The position numbers and the translations under genes are program-made. Shown here one piece after another: positions 20,497 to 31,381 of a DNA stretch of 64,000 nucleotides. The stretch is taken from NCBI GenBank assembly GCA_007026445.1, contig VDMD01000052.1, positions 124,001-188,000 on the forward strand. Reading direction: 5' to 3'. The DNA is from Schizophyllum amplum (Eukaryota > Basidiomycota > Agaricomycetes > Agaricales > Schizophyllaceae). The notes beneath the pieces are model-generated. The model was not told where the DNA came from, did no database searches, and saw nothing but the letters and a program-made list of their open reading frames with translations. Position 1 is the first letter of the stretch. Each line of letters begins with the position of its first letter.

Positions 20497-22801
20497 TCAG
20501 AACAACCACGCCACATACTTCTTGTAAATCCTCTTGATCCCCTTCCCCTCTGGCTTCGCGGCCTGGCGCGCCAAGAAGTCCGCCTCCTGCTCGTCGATAG
20601 CCGCCTTCCCAGAGAAGATGTCCGCGCTGTGTGCCGGAATGGCGCTGCTTCGCGAGTATACGCGGTGGTACCATATCTTGACTGTGGCGCAGCGTCAGCG
20701 GAGAGTTATAAGGAGACCAAACGGATCGAAGGAGCAACGTAGGTGGATGGATCGACGCAACGGCACGTATGTGGAGAAAGAGCACGCACATCCGAAGATC
20801 AAGATGAGGTATAACGGGATACCCAAGTACCCCGTGACGAAGTTTTTGTAGTCCCAGGTGCCGTAGTCGCCGGGCGTGAAGACGTTGAAGTTCTTGAAGA
20901 TGGCGATAATGCAGCATCCGACGAGGGCGCCGATGGACCCATTGCGACCCAGTGGCGCGACATACGGCATCTGATCGTCCGTCACGCCCTGCGCCCTCCT
21001 CGCACTCACGAAGTAAATATGCTGCATGCCTCAAATCAACACCAGCCCTTCCATCTCCCAGCCAACCAAACCAAACAACTCACCGTCACCAAAATACTAA
21101 TCCACGTCAGGATCCCAAAGATCGTCGTCAGGTTCACAAAGTACCCAAACACCGTCTTCGAGTCCTCCGCCACGTTCATGTACGCCAGCAGCCCGAACAG
21201 CGAGGACAGGCCTAGCGCGTAGATCGGCACCCCGCGCTTGTCCGTCTTCGCCAAGAAGGCCGGCGCCTTGCCCTCGCATGCGAGGCCATAGATCGTGCGC
21301 GAGGCGATGTACAGGTCCGAGTTGGACGCGGAGAAGACGAAGATGAGGATGCACGCGTTGATGACGTGGTCGAGGCCGGGGACGCCCTCCTCGAGCACGG
21401 CGACGACGAAGGGGGAGGCCGAGGCGCCCGCGGACTGCTTGTTGGCGAACGCGAGGCGCGCGGAGTCGTACGGGACGATCATGCCGAGGAGGAAGACCTA
21501 GGACGGGGGTCAGATGGAGCGGGCAGATGAGCAGCGGCGGCGGCGTACGCAGATGATGTAGAAGAACACGATACGGAAGAAGGTGAGCCGGATGGCGCGC
21601 GGGATTGTTCTCCTGGGGTTCTGTGCTTCACCGACAGTGACACCGACGAGCTCAGTACCGAGGTACGCTGGGGGCTACTATTGAGCAAGGATCTGGGTGG
21701 CAGTAGAACATGCCACATACCGAATGTTGCTGTGACGAAGGTCGACCATATCGCTGTGGAAAGTGATAAATACCTTCACGAGCTTCATCCAGATGGAGCA
21801 TACCAAGGAAGCGGCCGGTAGCACCTAACAGACAATCAACATGAATGTTCGAAAAAAAACTCATAGAAACTCACCCTCATCAATGTACTCATTGAAAGCA
21901 CCCGGATCCTTCCAATAACGGAAGCCCTTGCGACTGTAACACCAAGTCAGCAACCACCCCGCCCACTTCACAAACCCCCACTCACTCATGCGTCGGCCCC
22001 CCACCCAAAGCAAAGCACAAGCTCATGATCATGATCCCGATAATCGTAATGACCTTGAACGACGACAGCCAGAACTCAAACTCGCCAAACAGCCGCACGC
22101 CAAAGTAGTTGATGAAGATGATCGTGACATAGAACACGGTGATCCACACGCCGGGATTCACTCGGTCGCGGTCGACCCAGTAGCTGATGACCAGCGCGCC
22201 GGCGGTCATCTGGTTCGGGGTGACGATGATGTATCTGTTGGTTGCGGATGAGAACTGCGTTTTGAGAGTATTGGGTACATGGAGCAGGGATGGGCACACG
22301 CACTTGAACCAGTATGTCCACCCGAGTGCAAAACCGAGGGCAGGGTCGCAGAAGCGGTTCGCGTATCCCGTGAAGCCGGAGCCGAGAGGGAGCCATGAAG
22401 ACATCTCGCCGAGCGCGCACATGACGAGGTAGACGAGGAAGCCGACAATAGAGTACCTGAACGGTAGGTCAGCGCGCATTCCCCCACACGGCAAGTACAC
22501 GCACGAGATGAGCACCGCGGCAGGTCCTGCGCGCGCAAGCGCTGAGCCCGTGCCGATAATCAGACCTGCGACGATACATTAGCACGTCTTCGACGGTAAG
22601 AGCTGCCCACACACCTGTCCCAATGGCCCCTCCGATGGCGATCATAGTGATGTGGCGCGCCTTCAGCCCACGGTGGAGGTCGTGCTTGAACTCAACCTCC
22701 CCGAGCTTCGTGATCCCGCCGTCAACATCGGCGTGCGGCGCCTCGACGCCCGTCTGCGCCGACCTCTTCTCCATGTCCGAAGTGCTATCCTTGTGGTCCA
22801 T
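20497..22801 (-). CDS. Amino-acid permease (YAT/APC family)
   Basis: Plasma-membrane proton-coupled amino-acid uptake carrier. The start is [13 protein letters not shown] at 22801 and the end is KKYVAWLF at 20497. The N-terminal cytosolic tail leads into [21 protein letters not shown], and the next exon continues with [14 protein letters not shown], the diagnostic first transmembrane segment of fungal permeases. Later segments include [49 protein letters not shown] and [16 protein letters not shown]. Several introns of about 50 nt separate the segments; two fall close together near 21700-21800. The C-terminal tail contains [14 protein letters not shown]. The exact substrate range cannot be read. 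Length and motif order fit an intact transporter. Confidence 0.92.
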
Positions 22802-24281
22802 CGCGCCTACAGCAGCTAGCTGGCTGCCTGTTGGTGGTCGTGGTGATGGCGGTGTGGAAGGAAGGAAGCTCCACCGGTCCGGTGATAGATCGTATATAAG
22901 AGGGAAAGTTTGCGCACAGCCAAGATCTGTATTCAACTGTTCAACAGCTTGGCATCAGTGTGTGCGCGTTGGAGGCGCGCTTATCGAGTCTAAGGGGAGT
23001 ATCGTGCGAGGTGTCGAGGGGGGAGACACCAGTTGTATGATCGCGGCGCGGCATGCAGAGAAAAAATTGCGCGAACCATCTGGGGGTTGCGTGCTGGGTC
23101 TGCGCCTGGCAGGAGCCGCGGCCTGCAGATCGTCCGGGGGAAGCGAAGAAGGCTCGGGACCTGGGCGAAGCGGATCACCATATGGTACATCGGAGCGGAT
23201 CATGCCAAGACTCACGAATGTGGACCTGGGAGGCCTGGCCATTGGAAAGCCTGTGGCGCGCGCCTAGTACCTTGGAGAGGAGAGCTGCGGCGACTGACAG
23301 AGGGAGGAAGTCCATAAGCGCGCCAAGACTGTGTACACCGCGCCTGAGACATTGCAGTGTCAGTGCAAGGAAGGGCGCTTATCCGGCATGCGACCTACGT
23401 GCGCTCGCACGGACGATCGACAGCATGGAAGAAGGTCCATACGCGACGGGAAAGGAGGATTTGTTGCGATGATCGACGATGACGGGACCAGACTGCCCTC
23501 GGCGACGGCAGCAAAGTCGTGAGTCCGAAAATTCGGGAGACGCGTCCGAGAAGAGCTCGTTATGGTGCGGGTGTCGGGCCCGTGATTGAACAACCAGATA
23601 CATTCGCTGGGGTATATGTGTACTGGCGGTGGCAACAGGACGTCGGATAAGGCTGTCCATAGCGATCGCCCATCGTCGTCGAGCCTCGTCGAGCGCCATC
23701 TACAGTATACCGCAAATTCATTAGCGACTCTCGCCAACCAGCGACAAAGCATAAAAGCGCACCTACACATGCTTGTATCGTGTTAGCGACCTCCAAAAGG
23801 TGCGTTCTCGACGCATATATGCAGATTAAGTGCTATGCACGGACGCGGACGCGCATATACCCCACTGCCTCACGTTAAACTACAGCGGCTAACGCCTGTA
23901 TTCGTAAACAGCACCTACTCACCTGCGTAGTACCCCGCCAATCAGGTAAATAGGAATGCATGTTCATAGTCCATAACACGCTTTGCTGCTGGACATTCCT
24001 GGAGAGGGAGCGCAAGCGGTTCAGGAGTCAGGCGATCCTAGACCGCGAACGAATATCTCCACGACATAAGTGCATCATGGGGAAGCTAAAATGCGACGAG
24101 CACGCCCAGAGACGCCAGATATGTCGAAAGTGCTGGTCGAAGGTGAGCTCAAGCCTGCCTGGCCTGCACCCCCGGATAAGCGCCTCGGGCCGGTGTTCCG
24201 AGACATTCACTTATTGTTCGCTAAATTAGGTTCTTTGTCTTTGTTCCCCACCTTCACTCGTCCCCAGCAGCCACTTTCAAG
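22802..24281. other. Intergenic region between divergent genes, no supported gene
   Basis: About 1.5 kb between the permease and the ING-type gene, transcribed away from each other. Both promoters should lie here. No open frame has recognisable content. Confidence 0.4.
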
Positions 24282-25518
24282 ATGGCTCCTCGCAAGGTGC
24301 TTCCTCTGGAGACGGCCACTGAAGCGCCTTACGCGCTCGCCCTGCTCTCCGAATACACCCACACCCTCGACTCCCTCCCCGTCGATCTCTCCCGCAACTT
24401 CGCCGACCTCCGCGAGCTCGATGCCGTCCTCTCCTCCTCCATGGCCTCCATCACGTCCAAGATCACCCACCTCGTCGCGCTGCTTGAGGAGCCCACCGCC
24501 TCGCGCACCGAGCGCCTCTACCTGCTCTCCGACATCGCCGAGGAGGCGAAGCGCCTCAAGCTCGGCGGCGAGGACAAGATCCGCGTCGCTTGCCAGGCCG
24601 CGGACAACCTCAAGTCCCACATGCACCACCTGCGCACGCTCACCGAGCACGTCCCCGGCTTCGACGCGCGCACGCTCATCCGCAAGACGACGTACCCGCA
24701 CGTGAACCCGCGCCGCTTCCACCCGTACCTGCACGAGCACGGCCGGCGGCGTATCCCGCGCAGCGGCCTCACCGCCATGGCTGCCGACCCCAGCGACGCT
24801 AGCCCCTTCAAGCGCCGCGCGGAGGAGCACCCGTCGCCCCGCAAGGACCGCGCGGCTGAGCTCAAGCGGGCGAATGGCAGGGCAAAGACGTGCGTGTGGC
24901 CTGCTCATACGCAAAGTGCCTACTGACAAGTGATAGCCACCGCGCCGTCTCCCCCAGCGACACCATGATAGACGTCACCGACCACAACCCTCCCACCAGC
25001 TCCGTGCGCGCCGCCGGCACATCCACCAACGGCGCCCGCCGCGCCCGCCCCGCGCAGCAGCGCGAGTCCGTCCAGCCACCAAGCGTGCGGTCTGTCCAGC
25101 CTTCGGCCATACGGCCCTCCGAACCGCGTTCCGTACGCGACGACTATCCCCTCCCCAGCTCCATTTCGGCGCAGCCCCCCGCACGGCGCATGAGCACTCC
25201 GCCACTGCCCGCGAACGACGAAGAGGACGGGCACGACGCGGATCCGAATGCGCTCTACTGCCTCTGCAAGGGCCCGAGCGCTGGTCGGATGATCGCGTGT
25301 GACAACAGCAGCTGTCCGACGGAATGGGTGAGTCGCGGTTCTTTGTTTCTACGCGTCGCGTGTCTAATAAACTACAGTTCCACATGACCTGCATTGGATT
25401 GGCGGAAGAGCCAGCGGAGGACGAGAAGTGGTACTGCGACGACTGCGTCGCCAAGATGAGCAAGCGCGCCCCTCGTGGGGGAGGCAAGAGGCGGAACGGG
25501 GCTGGGAGAGGACGATAG
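24282..25518 (+). CDS. ING-family PHD-finger chromatin protein
   Basis: Histone H3K4me3 reader expected in a histone acetyltransferase or deacetylase complex, in the nucleus. Exons 24282-24889, 24937-25327 and 25378-25518 encode 379 aa. The N-terminal ING domain (about residues 15-125) has YTHTLDSLPVDLSRNFADL and the helical continuation RLYLLSDIAEEAKRLKLG. A basic, Ser/Pro-rich linker follows. The C-terminal PHD finger (about residues 315-365) has Cys pairs in YCLCKGPSAGRMIACD, then CPTEWFHMTCIGL and WYCDDCVAKM, giving the C4-H-C3 pattern. A Lys/Arg/Gly-rich tail ends the protein. An intron splits the PHD between EW and FHM. Yeast Yng1/Pho23-like proteins share this order. Which subfamily is uncertain. 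Confidence 0.93.
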
Positions 25519-25690
25519 TTCCCGGCGCGACGATGGTACGCAACGCGGCGATAATACTTGCCCGCTGACGCAACGAGAAAATAATAGCTTTCGACCTTCT
25601 CTCCCATGTTCTCTCCACGTCTTTCTCTCAATCCATACCACTGCTTCTCACCTGGTTATAGCCGCCATCTCACTCCATCCTCTGTGTCTC

Positions 25691-25775
25691 TTACTTCGTC
25701 TTCCATATCCCTCCCACTTCGTCTTCTGTATCCCCCTCACTTCCTCTTCCATATCCCTCCCACTTCCTCTTCCTT
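25691..25775. repeat. Pyrimidine-rich tandem repeat, about 24-bp unit, nearly 4 copies
   Basis: The unit is approximately ACTTCGTCTTCCATATCCC followed by TCCC, repeated from 25691 with point differences between copies. It lies in the 3' flank of the ING-type gene. Confidence 0.75.
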
Positions 25776-25917
25776 ATGATCATACCACTTCCCCTCGTCT
25801 TTGTCACTTACAAGCCCCTGCCTTGCGCACGCACGAACACGGATGGAAGCGCCTCTCGAGGGTACAGAGAGCCTTTCAACGTTCATGCTAGCATTGTGTG
25901 TCACATAGCGGAGCCAG

Positions 25918-25963
25918 TCCAGTACAACTGCGATAGCCTATCCAGTACAACTGCGATAGCCAG
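25918..25963. repeat. Two direct copies of a 23-bp repeat
   Basis: TCCAGTACAACTGCGATAGC plus three bases occurs twice in direct succession at 25918-25940 and 25941-25963. A degenerate related stretch (CCAGTACAACACGATTC) occurs about 60 bp further on. Confidence 0.75.
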
Positions 25964-26116
25964 TTCAGTCGATACCTAGAAATGTCTGTAGCCTGTACAA
26001 CATGTTCCGGAGCCAGTACAACACGATTCTGCCAATGTGTCCGGTCCACGGACAAGCGAGAGGGTAGTCAAGCACTGCTTGACGGCGCGCTCAATGGCGC
26101 GAGCGCCCCCTCCTGC

Positions 26117-26515
26117 TCAGAGGCTCGAACGCCTACCGAGTGTCCTCGCCTTGACGGCAGTGTCCGCCAGCTTCCTCGGCGCACCAACCTCCTCGGCGGC
26201 GCGCTTGAGCACCGTCTCCGCGGAGGCGCGCTCGTTGACCGCCGCGCGCTGGGCGAGGCGCTTCTGGAAGCGGTTCGCGCGGGTGTCGACGGTGCGGCTG
26301 GCGGCGTTGGCAAGCATGCGAGCGGCGTCGGCGCGGCGCAGGTTCGTAGCGTCCGTGCGGCCAGCGACAACGGCGGGCGCGGCGGGGATGCGGGGCGCGT
26401 CGTTGACGACGTAGCGGCGGCCCATCAGGCTGCCGGGCTGCACGACGGGCACGGCGAGCGCGGTCGCGAAGAGCGTCGCGAGGACGGCGAAGAGCGTGTA
26501 GAGCGTGAAGCGCAT
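26117..26515 (-). CDS. Small secreted protein with repeated dibasic sites
   Basis: Unknown function; 132 aa in one exon. The N-terminus MRFTLYTLFAVLATLFATALA is a clear signal peptide. The mature part is Ala/Arg/Val-rich without cysteines and carries several dibasic positions: GRRYVV, LRRADAA, QKRLAQ, LKRAAEE and GRRSSL. These are potential Kex2-type cleavage sites, so a propeptide releasing short Ala-rich peptides is possible, though this is inference. Single exon and low complexity keep confidence moderate. Confidence 0.6.
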   Translation of the reverse strand: MRFTLYTLFAVLATLFATALAVPVVQPGSLMGRRYVVNDAPRIPAAPAVVAGRTDATNLRRADAARMLANAASRTVDTRANRFQKRLAQRAAVNERASAETVLKRAAEEVGAPRKLADTAVKARTLGRRSSL

Positions 26516-27845
26516 TGTGGCGTGATTTGTGGGCGGGTGGGTAGGTCGCGTGAAGAGCGGGTTCGTTGGTTGTAAAGGCGTGAAGAGCGGGACGGTGAAG
26601 GTGAAGGAACGGGTTGCTGGGTCGACCAGGGGTAGGTGAATATAGAAACGTGAAAGGATTTGTTTGACTGCACAGCAGTGAGCAAGGACTGGCGCGTCTC
26701 TCGAGGCTAGCGAGATGGACGTTTGGGAAGAGAAAGGCTGAAGCGAACACCGCTACGGCCGCGCGGGTTTTACGATCGGACGTTCGCACGTGCCGCGTCC
26801 ATTGTTCGGTTCCTTTTGGGCGAACAATGACCGCGACGGGCTGTGCGAAAGTATGCTGCTATCTGCAGTTTGAAGAAACATTATATGACGAGGGAAGGTA
26901 AAGGCGCGTCCTTACTCTTATGGCCGACCAGGTGACCGTTCCCGAATTATATGCACGCTCTCATGATACAGCGTCGTGTCTTCGCCTATCTTGCATGCTG
27001 TAATGGCCTAACGGGAATGCGGCGGGTTCTTCACCGGTCGAAATCCCAAGTGCGCTGTTTCAAGACTGTCCCCTCCAGAAAATTTGGTGTCCACAGTTTC
27101 CCGGCGCGCAAGCGCTGGATTGACTTGGAATAATCTGCCCTTGTCAGGCCAGGGAAGCAATTCCGCAACCTGCAGGACTCGCCGAATTAGTCTTCGGAGA
27201 CCAGGACACGTCGTCAGACGCGCTGGGGTTCGGGCCCGCTGCAAACTTTTGCTTCGCTTTATACTCGGCAGTGGCGTGGGGCGCCAGTTCCCTGACTTTC
27301 TTTACATACATTGTCCGGCGCCCTGGAGAAGACGACGGGCGTGTACTGGGGAGGAAGGAGGGGAGACCTGCATAGAAGTTTGTCCTGTACTTATTAATAC
27401 AAAGAAATCTTCGCTTAGCCGAATGATGACTCCCACGAAGGCCACTGAATCGAAAATGGTGCATAGTGGCTCGTGGCAGAACCTGGCCATGAGCACTTGC
27501 TGGGCATTGCAACGTCGCTGAACGTGCGTGTGGCGACGCCGGGCTTTGCCGCAAGCAGTTCGACGCTGACACGTGATTTGATCTTCCAACGTTGACCTGA
27601 ACCACCGTACGCGCGCGTGCATGTGGCCTAGGAGCTGCATCCGCTTCACTGCGCGCGCTTGCTTACCCAAGGGCTCGTGCGTGCGCTATCTCCACTCTTT
27701 TTCTGCGCCTCGCCACTGGGTTGCGTCGTCTACAGCGACGCCGACCGTGTTAAGGCTCCAGCGCCACCTCTTCGGTGGAGTAACAGCACCAAGGGTATGA
27801 CAATCTTGTCGAGGTCGTCTGCCACCCTCCCTTCTGATTGCCCGA
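26516..27845. other. Intergenic region between divergent genes, no supported gene
   Basis: About 1.3 kb. Contains the promoters of the small secreted protein and of the repeat-domain protein; no motif-bearing open frame seen. Confidence 0.35.
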
Positions 27846-29494
27846 ATGCAGATAACCACACTGTCCCCGAAGAAGCTCACGGATGCGGAGGCTCTCGACG
27901 TCTCTGGGAAAACTAAATTCGCTTTTCACACCCCATTTGGCAGGACACAACTCGCCTATTATTGCAACCGTCGTTTCCCACCAGGAACTCACGGCTTCCT
28001 GTACTTCACTTCGAGTCCGGCCAGTCCCTCTATCCGATTCCGTATCGTGGATGGGTGCGACCCGGCCGACTTCGAAAATGGTCGTGATCTGCTACTACCG
28101 GATGGAGTCAGACCTTGGAGTGTGTCAGAGAAGGTCATCATGAAGGGAAAAGTAGCAGTGGCTTTGAGGCGACTGCTCGCCCACGAAGGCTTGGGCTTTC
28201 GTGAACTTGAAGGTACCACAGCCCAGTGGCCGCAGACCCTCGATCCTGCGCGCCTCACGCCTCTCGATGCCGTGACGCTGTCGGGGGTAGCTCCACATCT
28301 CGACTTGCTTCATGGCCGCGTCCGGCTCGCATACACAACGGACGTCAAACACAGCTTTCCAGAGACCACGCGAGGATATCTGTACTACGACATCACTTCC
28401 CTGTCCGTCCGTTTCCGTGTTGTCGGTGATTCCATGGATTTCGGGCAAGGCAGCGATCTCCTTCTGCCTGACGAACAAACACCATGGTGTATATCCTTTC
28501 GTCGTCTCGCGTCTAGGGCCGCGTATACTCCAATACGCAGACAGCTCCTCCTCGAGAACCTCGTCTCCGAGCGGCAAATACAATCGCGCACCTACGTCTT
28601 GTCAACCCTCGATCGTACTCGACTTATCGACGCTGACTGGGTGGACCTGTCCTCCATGGTGTGCGCCACCATGTGGATGGCGCCCGCGGGTCGAGAGCCT
28701 TTCAATCTGGAGTTACGATACAGTGCCATACGCTCGAGGTTGTCACGGTTCCCAGACGATACACGAGGTTTTCTTTACTGGCACGTTCCCGAGGAAGATC
28801 CATACGGCGCCGAGCTCCGCTTCCGCTGCGCGGAGTCTCTAGCACATTTCGCTCGAGGTCACGACCTGATGACACCAAATGGGCAGCGTCCCTGGTCACT
28901 CCGTCTGCGCGGGTTGGCTCAACAAGTTGCCCCGTTCAGCGGTCCGCTCTTGGCATATCTCAAACAGGCGGGTCTCACGAACCAGTCTGTCGTTGATCAT
29001 CTCGCGATGACGACTGTCACGCATATGCGCGATCTCTTCCTCGTGCGCTTTTGCGTGGGCGCACCGAGCGTGCGACTGCGTGCTGGTTCGTTGGCGTGCA
29101 GTATTGTCCTCCAGAACATGCCGTGGGCTGGCGAATACCGCGGTGAGTACTTGTATCATTTCGGTGCGTCCGCTCTTCCTGATGAGTATTTGAATCAGGT
29201 GCGGCTCTCGCCCGCCTTGTCGTCATCAAAGACACTCCGACAACAATTTATCTAGGCATGCGTATCGTAACTCTGCTGTACGGACCGCGGAAGGAGTCTG
29301 ACGGGAAGGCATGGTCAGATAATGCGCCAAAGGAAGGCCAGCTGATCGGGGTTCCCGCAACGGAATACAATCGCAAGCGTTTCTGGTTGGACTTTCGGGG
29401 CGCTGCGGTGCGGAAGAGCAGTAAGAAGGGCCAGGTGTTGCTGGAAATCATGGAGCAGAGCGGGAACGATGCGGGCAAACACCGGGCGTCCTAA
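27846..29494 (+). CDS. Protein with about three tandem copies of an unrecognised domain
   Basis: 511 aa from exons 27846-29142 and 29256-29494; the 113-nt intron starts GTGAGT and joining keeps frame. I do not recognise the family. An internal unit of roughly 130-150 residues is repeated. Each copy has an aromatic strand near THGFLYF, TRGYLYY or TRGFLYW, then an RFRIV/RFRVV/RFRCA strand, then the motif FENGRDLLLPDGVRPWS, FGQGSDLLLPDEQTPWC or FARGHDLMTPNGQRPWS, then a helical segment. A divergent fourth half-copy may close the protein (RIVTLLYG, LIGVPATEYN). No signal peptide, membrane segment or cysteine pattern is visible, so it is probably cytosolic or nuclear. The repetition is read directly; function cannot be assigned. 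Confidence 0.8.
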
Positions 29495-30104
29495 GGGCGT
29501 CTATGCGGACCCAGTCTATTGGCTCACATAAGTATGTGAGTCTTATACCTTTCCTCTATATGCATGCATGTAGTACTTATTTGCCGATCGTCGAGTGTAA
29601 ACCACGGCCTTTTCCCTCCAATACGTTCGTCGGCGCTCGCCTCGAGAAGTCGACTGTTCCCACTTTGATTATGATACGTCGAGTGCACGTCTGGGAATGT
29701 CGGACGGTTCGCACTCTCGGCCAACGGTGTGGACGGCTCCGGAGCCTTGATAGGTCGTCTGGCTTGCGTCTTGATAGGTCAGGGAAGCATCATGACTCGC
29801 GCCTCACCAAGGCGGACACCCCCCGTCTCGATAGTTCAAGGACTCGCTAGTCCTTCAACGTGGCGACTTGACGACGCGCATCTGGACATTCGTTTGCGGC
29901 CGGTGCTCTAATCGTGAGCATGCGAGTCCAGGCCGAACCCAATCGCGCATACACTATAAGAGCAAGGCACATAGCGAACAGAGACGTAGGTACATTTCAT
30001 CAGTATTCAGAATATGTTATACAAGTGCGGAAATTGAATAGGTAGCAGCAGTGTACAGTATCGAGTCGGAAGAGCTTGGCGGGGCGCGCTACAGTGAGCC
30101 AGGT
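29495..30104. other. Intergenic region between convergent genes
   Basis: About 600 bp holding the 3' flanks of the repeat-domain protein and the third DUF6593-like gene. Nothing else recognised. Confidence 0.35.
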
Positions 30105-30738
30105 TCAACGATTGTTGCGGCGACGCTCTCTGCGACGTTGTACGCGAACCATATAGACCAGCGTCGCTATGATCTCATCGAGGATGGGCAGGCCTTGCGG
30201 GTTGACATGTACCTTGCTGGCCTTCGATGAGAGGACGTTATGTCGCTCGAAGAAGGCAACGATCTGCTTCGTCTCGTCGTCCACGAGCTGCACGTATACC
30301 ATTTAGTTCACAACCCTCCCGGTATTTCGAACCTACAACGCACTGTAAAGTCCCCCATCTCTACCTTCCATTTGTACAACCGCCCATCGGACGCGGCCCA
30401 CGTCTCCGATCTGCGCACTCGATCAGCATCTCGTTCACTCCTACTCTATGGCAGCCTGCCAGACCCACGCACACAGACATCATCCGCATTCGCGCCGGCG
30501 TCACGTTCCGGCTGTTGACCACCACGGAGTGGTCGTGCCACCCCGACAAGGTGATTGTGCCGATGAGCGCCTCGCCTGACGGGTGCTGTGGCGCCGCGCG
30601 GAACAGCTTGGTCTCGCGCGAGACGAATTGGAGGAGCTTGGTGTCGGTGTGGTAGAGCGCGCGCCCGGTGGTGTCGAGAAGGACGGTGTTCTCGAAGTCG
30701 CGGTCGGTGAGGGTGAATTCGGTGGTGTTGCTTGCCAT
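30105..30738 (-). CDS. DUF6593-like protein, paralogue 3
   Basis: Function unknown; 171 aa from exons 30738-30473, 30410-30344 and 30287-30105. The start is MASNTTEFTLTDRDF. The body has LIGTITLSGWHDHSVVVNSR followed by NVTPARM, then the family signature DGRLYKWKVEMGD in a 67-nt middle exon, then LVDDETKQIVAFFE and PILDEIIATLVYMV. It is closest to paralogue 1 at 8797-9466 in both ends (VVV.SR.VTP, LVD.ETKQ, PILDE.ATL.YM). The tail is strongly basic (RRRERRRNNR), unlike paralogue 1. The start at 30738 lies in GCCATGG on the reverse of the given strand. Confidence 0.82.
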
Positions 30739-31381
30739 GGGAAGAGGGGGGAGGAGCAGCTTGGGAGGAGGCCTGAGCTTGTGTGCTAGGATGGGGAGAT
30801 AACTGAATATGAAGAGGTATGTGGGAGGCGAGGTGGAGGTACAAGGCAGGTGCGGAGCATGCAAAAGCCAGCGAGATCTCACGCGCTGTACAGTACAGCC
30901 TCGGGCGGTCCGTGTCGCTTGATCAAGGTGTCGCGTTTGAGATCGCAGAATGGGGTCGTTGCCAGAGCCAAAATTCGTTATGAAGTTACTTAGAATTCAT
31001 CGCGGCTGTTGCGGTCTACGTTACAGCACCAGCTTGACAATGAGGGGAGACTGTCATGGTGGATAGGAAAGAGGTGATGGGACGAGGTGGAGGTCACTGG
31101 AGGACAAGGTTTCGTTTGAAGGGCGATGACGTCAGACATGCAGATTCACCTCTGGCGCCTACTTGCACCCACAACCTCCACCGAGACACTCAGAACGCAT
31201 GGTCCTCAGAAGCAATAAAGCTCCGCTAGTATTGTATCGTCAAGAGATTCTGTAGTGCCCAAGCAGTTCGTCTCTAGCTGAAGAATCGACAGTAAATTCA
31301 CCAGAATTGAACCTATAATACATACACGACTAGCACCCAGTCTACACATCCTGAGCCCCTCCATCCTCCATCCTCCTCGCA
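30739..31381. other. Intergenic region
   Basis: About 640 bp between the start of the DUF6593-like gene and the end of atg15; no supported feature. Confidence 0.35.

Larger units (their letters stand above)
25519..26116. other. Intergenic region with pyrimidine-rich and direct repeats
   Basis: Lies between convergent genes (ING-type and the small secreted protein). It is C/T-rich on the + strand and holds the two short tandem repeats listed separately; no gene seen. Confidence 0.45.

Noticed and set aside
27000..27060. A CACCGGTCGAAATCCC stretch resembling a tRNA T-arm
   Set aside because: No matching A-box, anticodon arm or acceptor stem could be found at the right distance.
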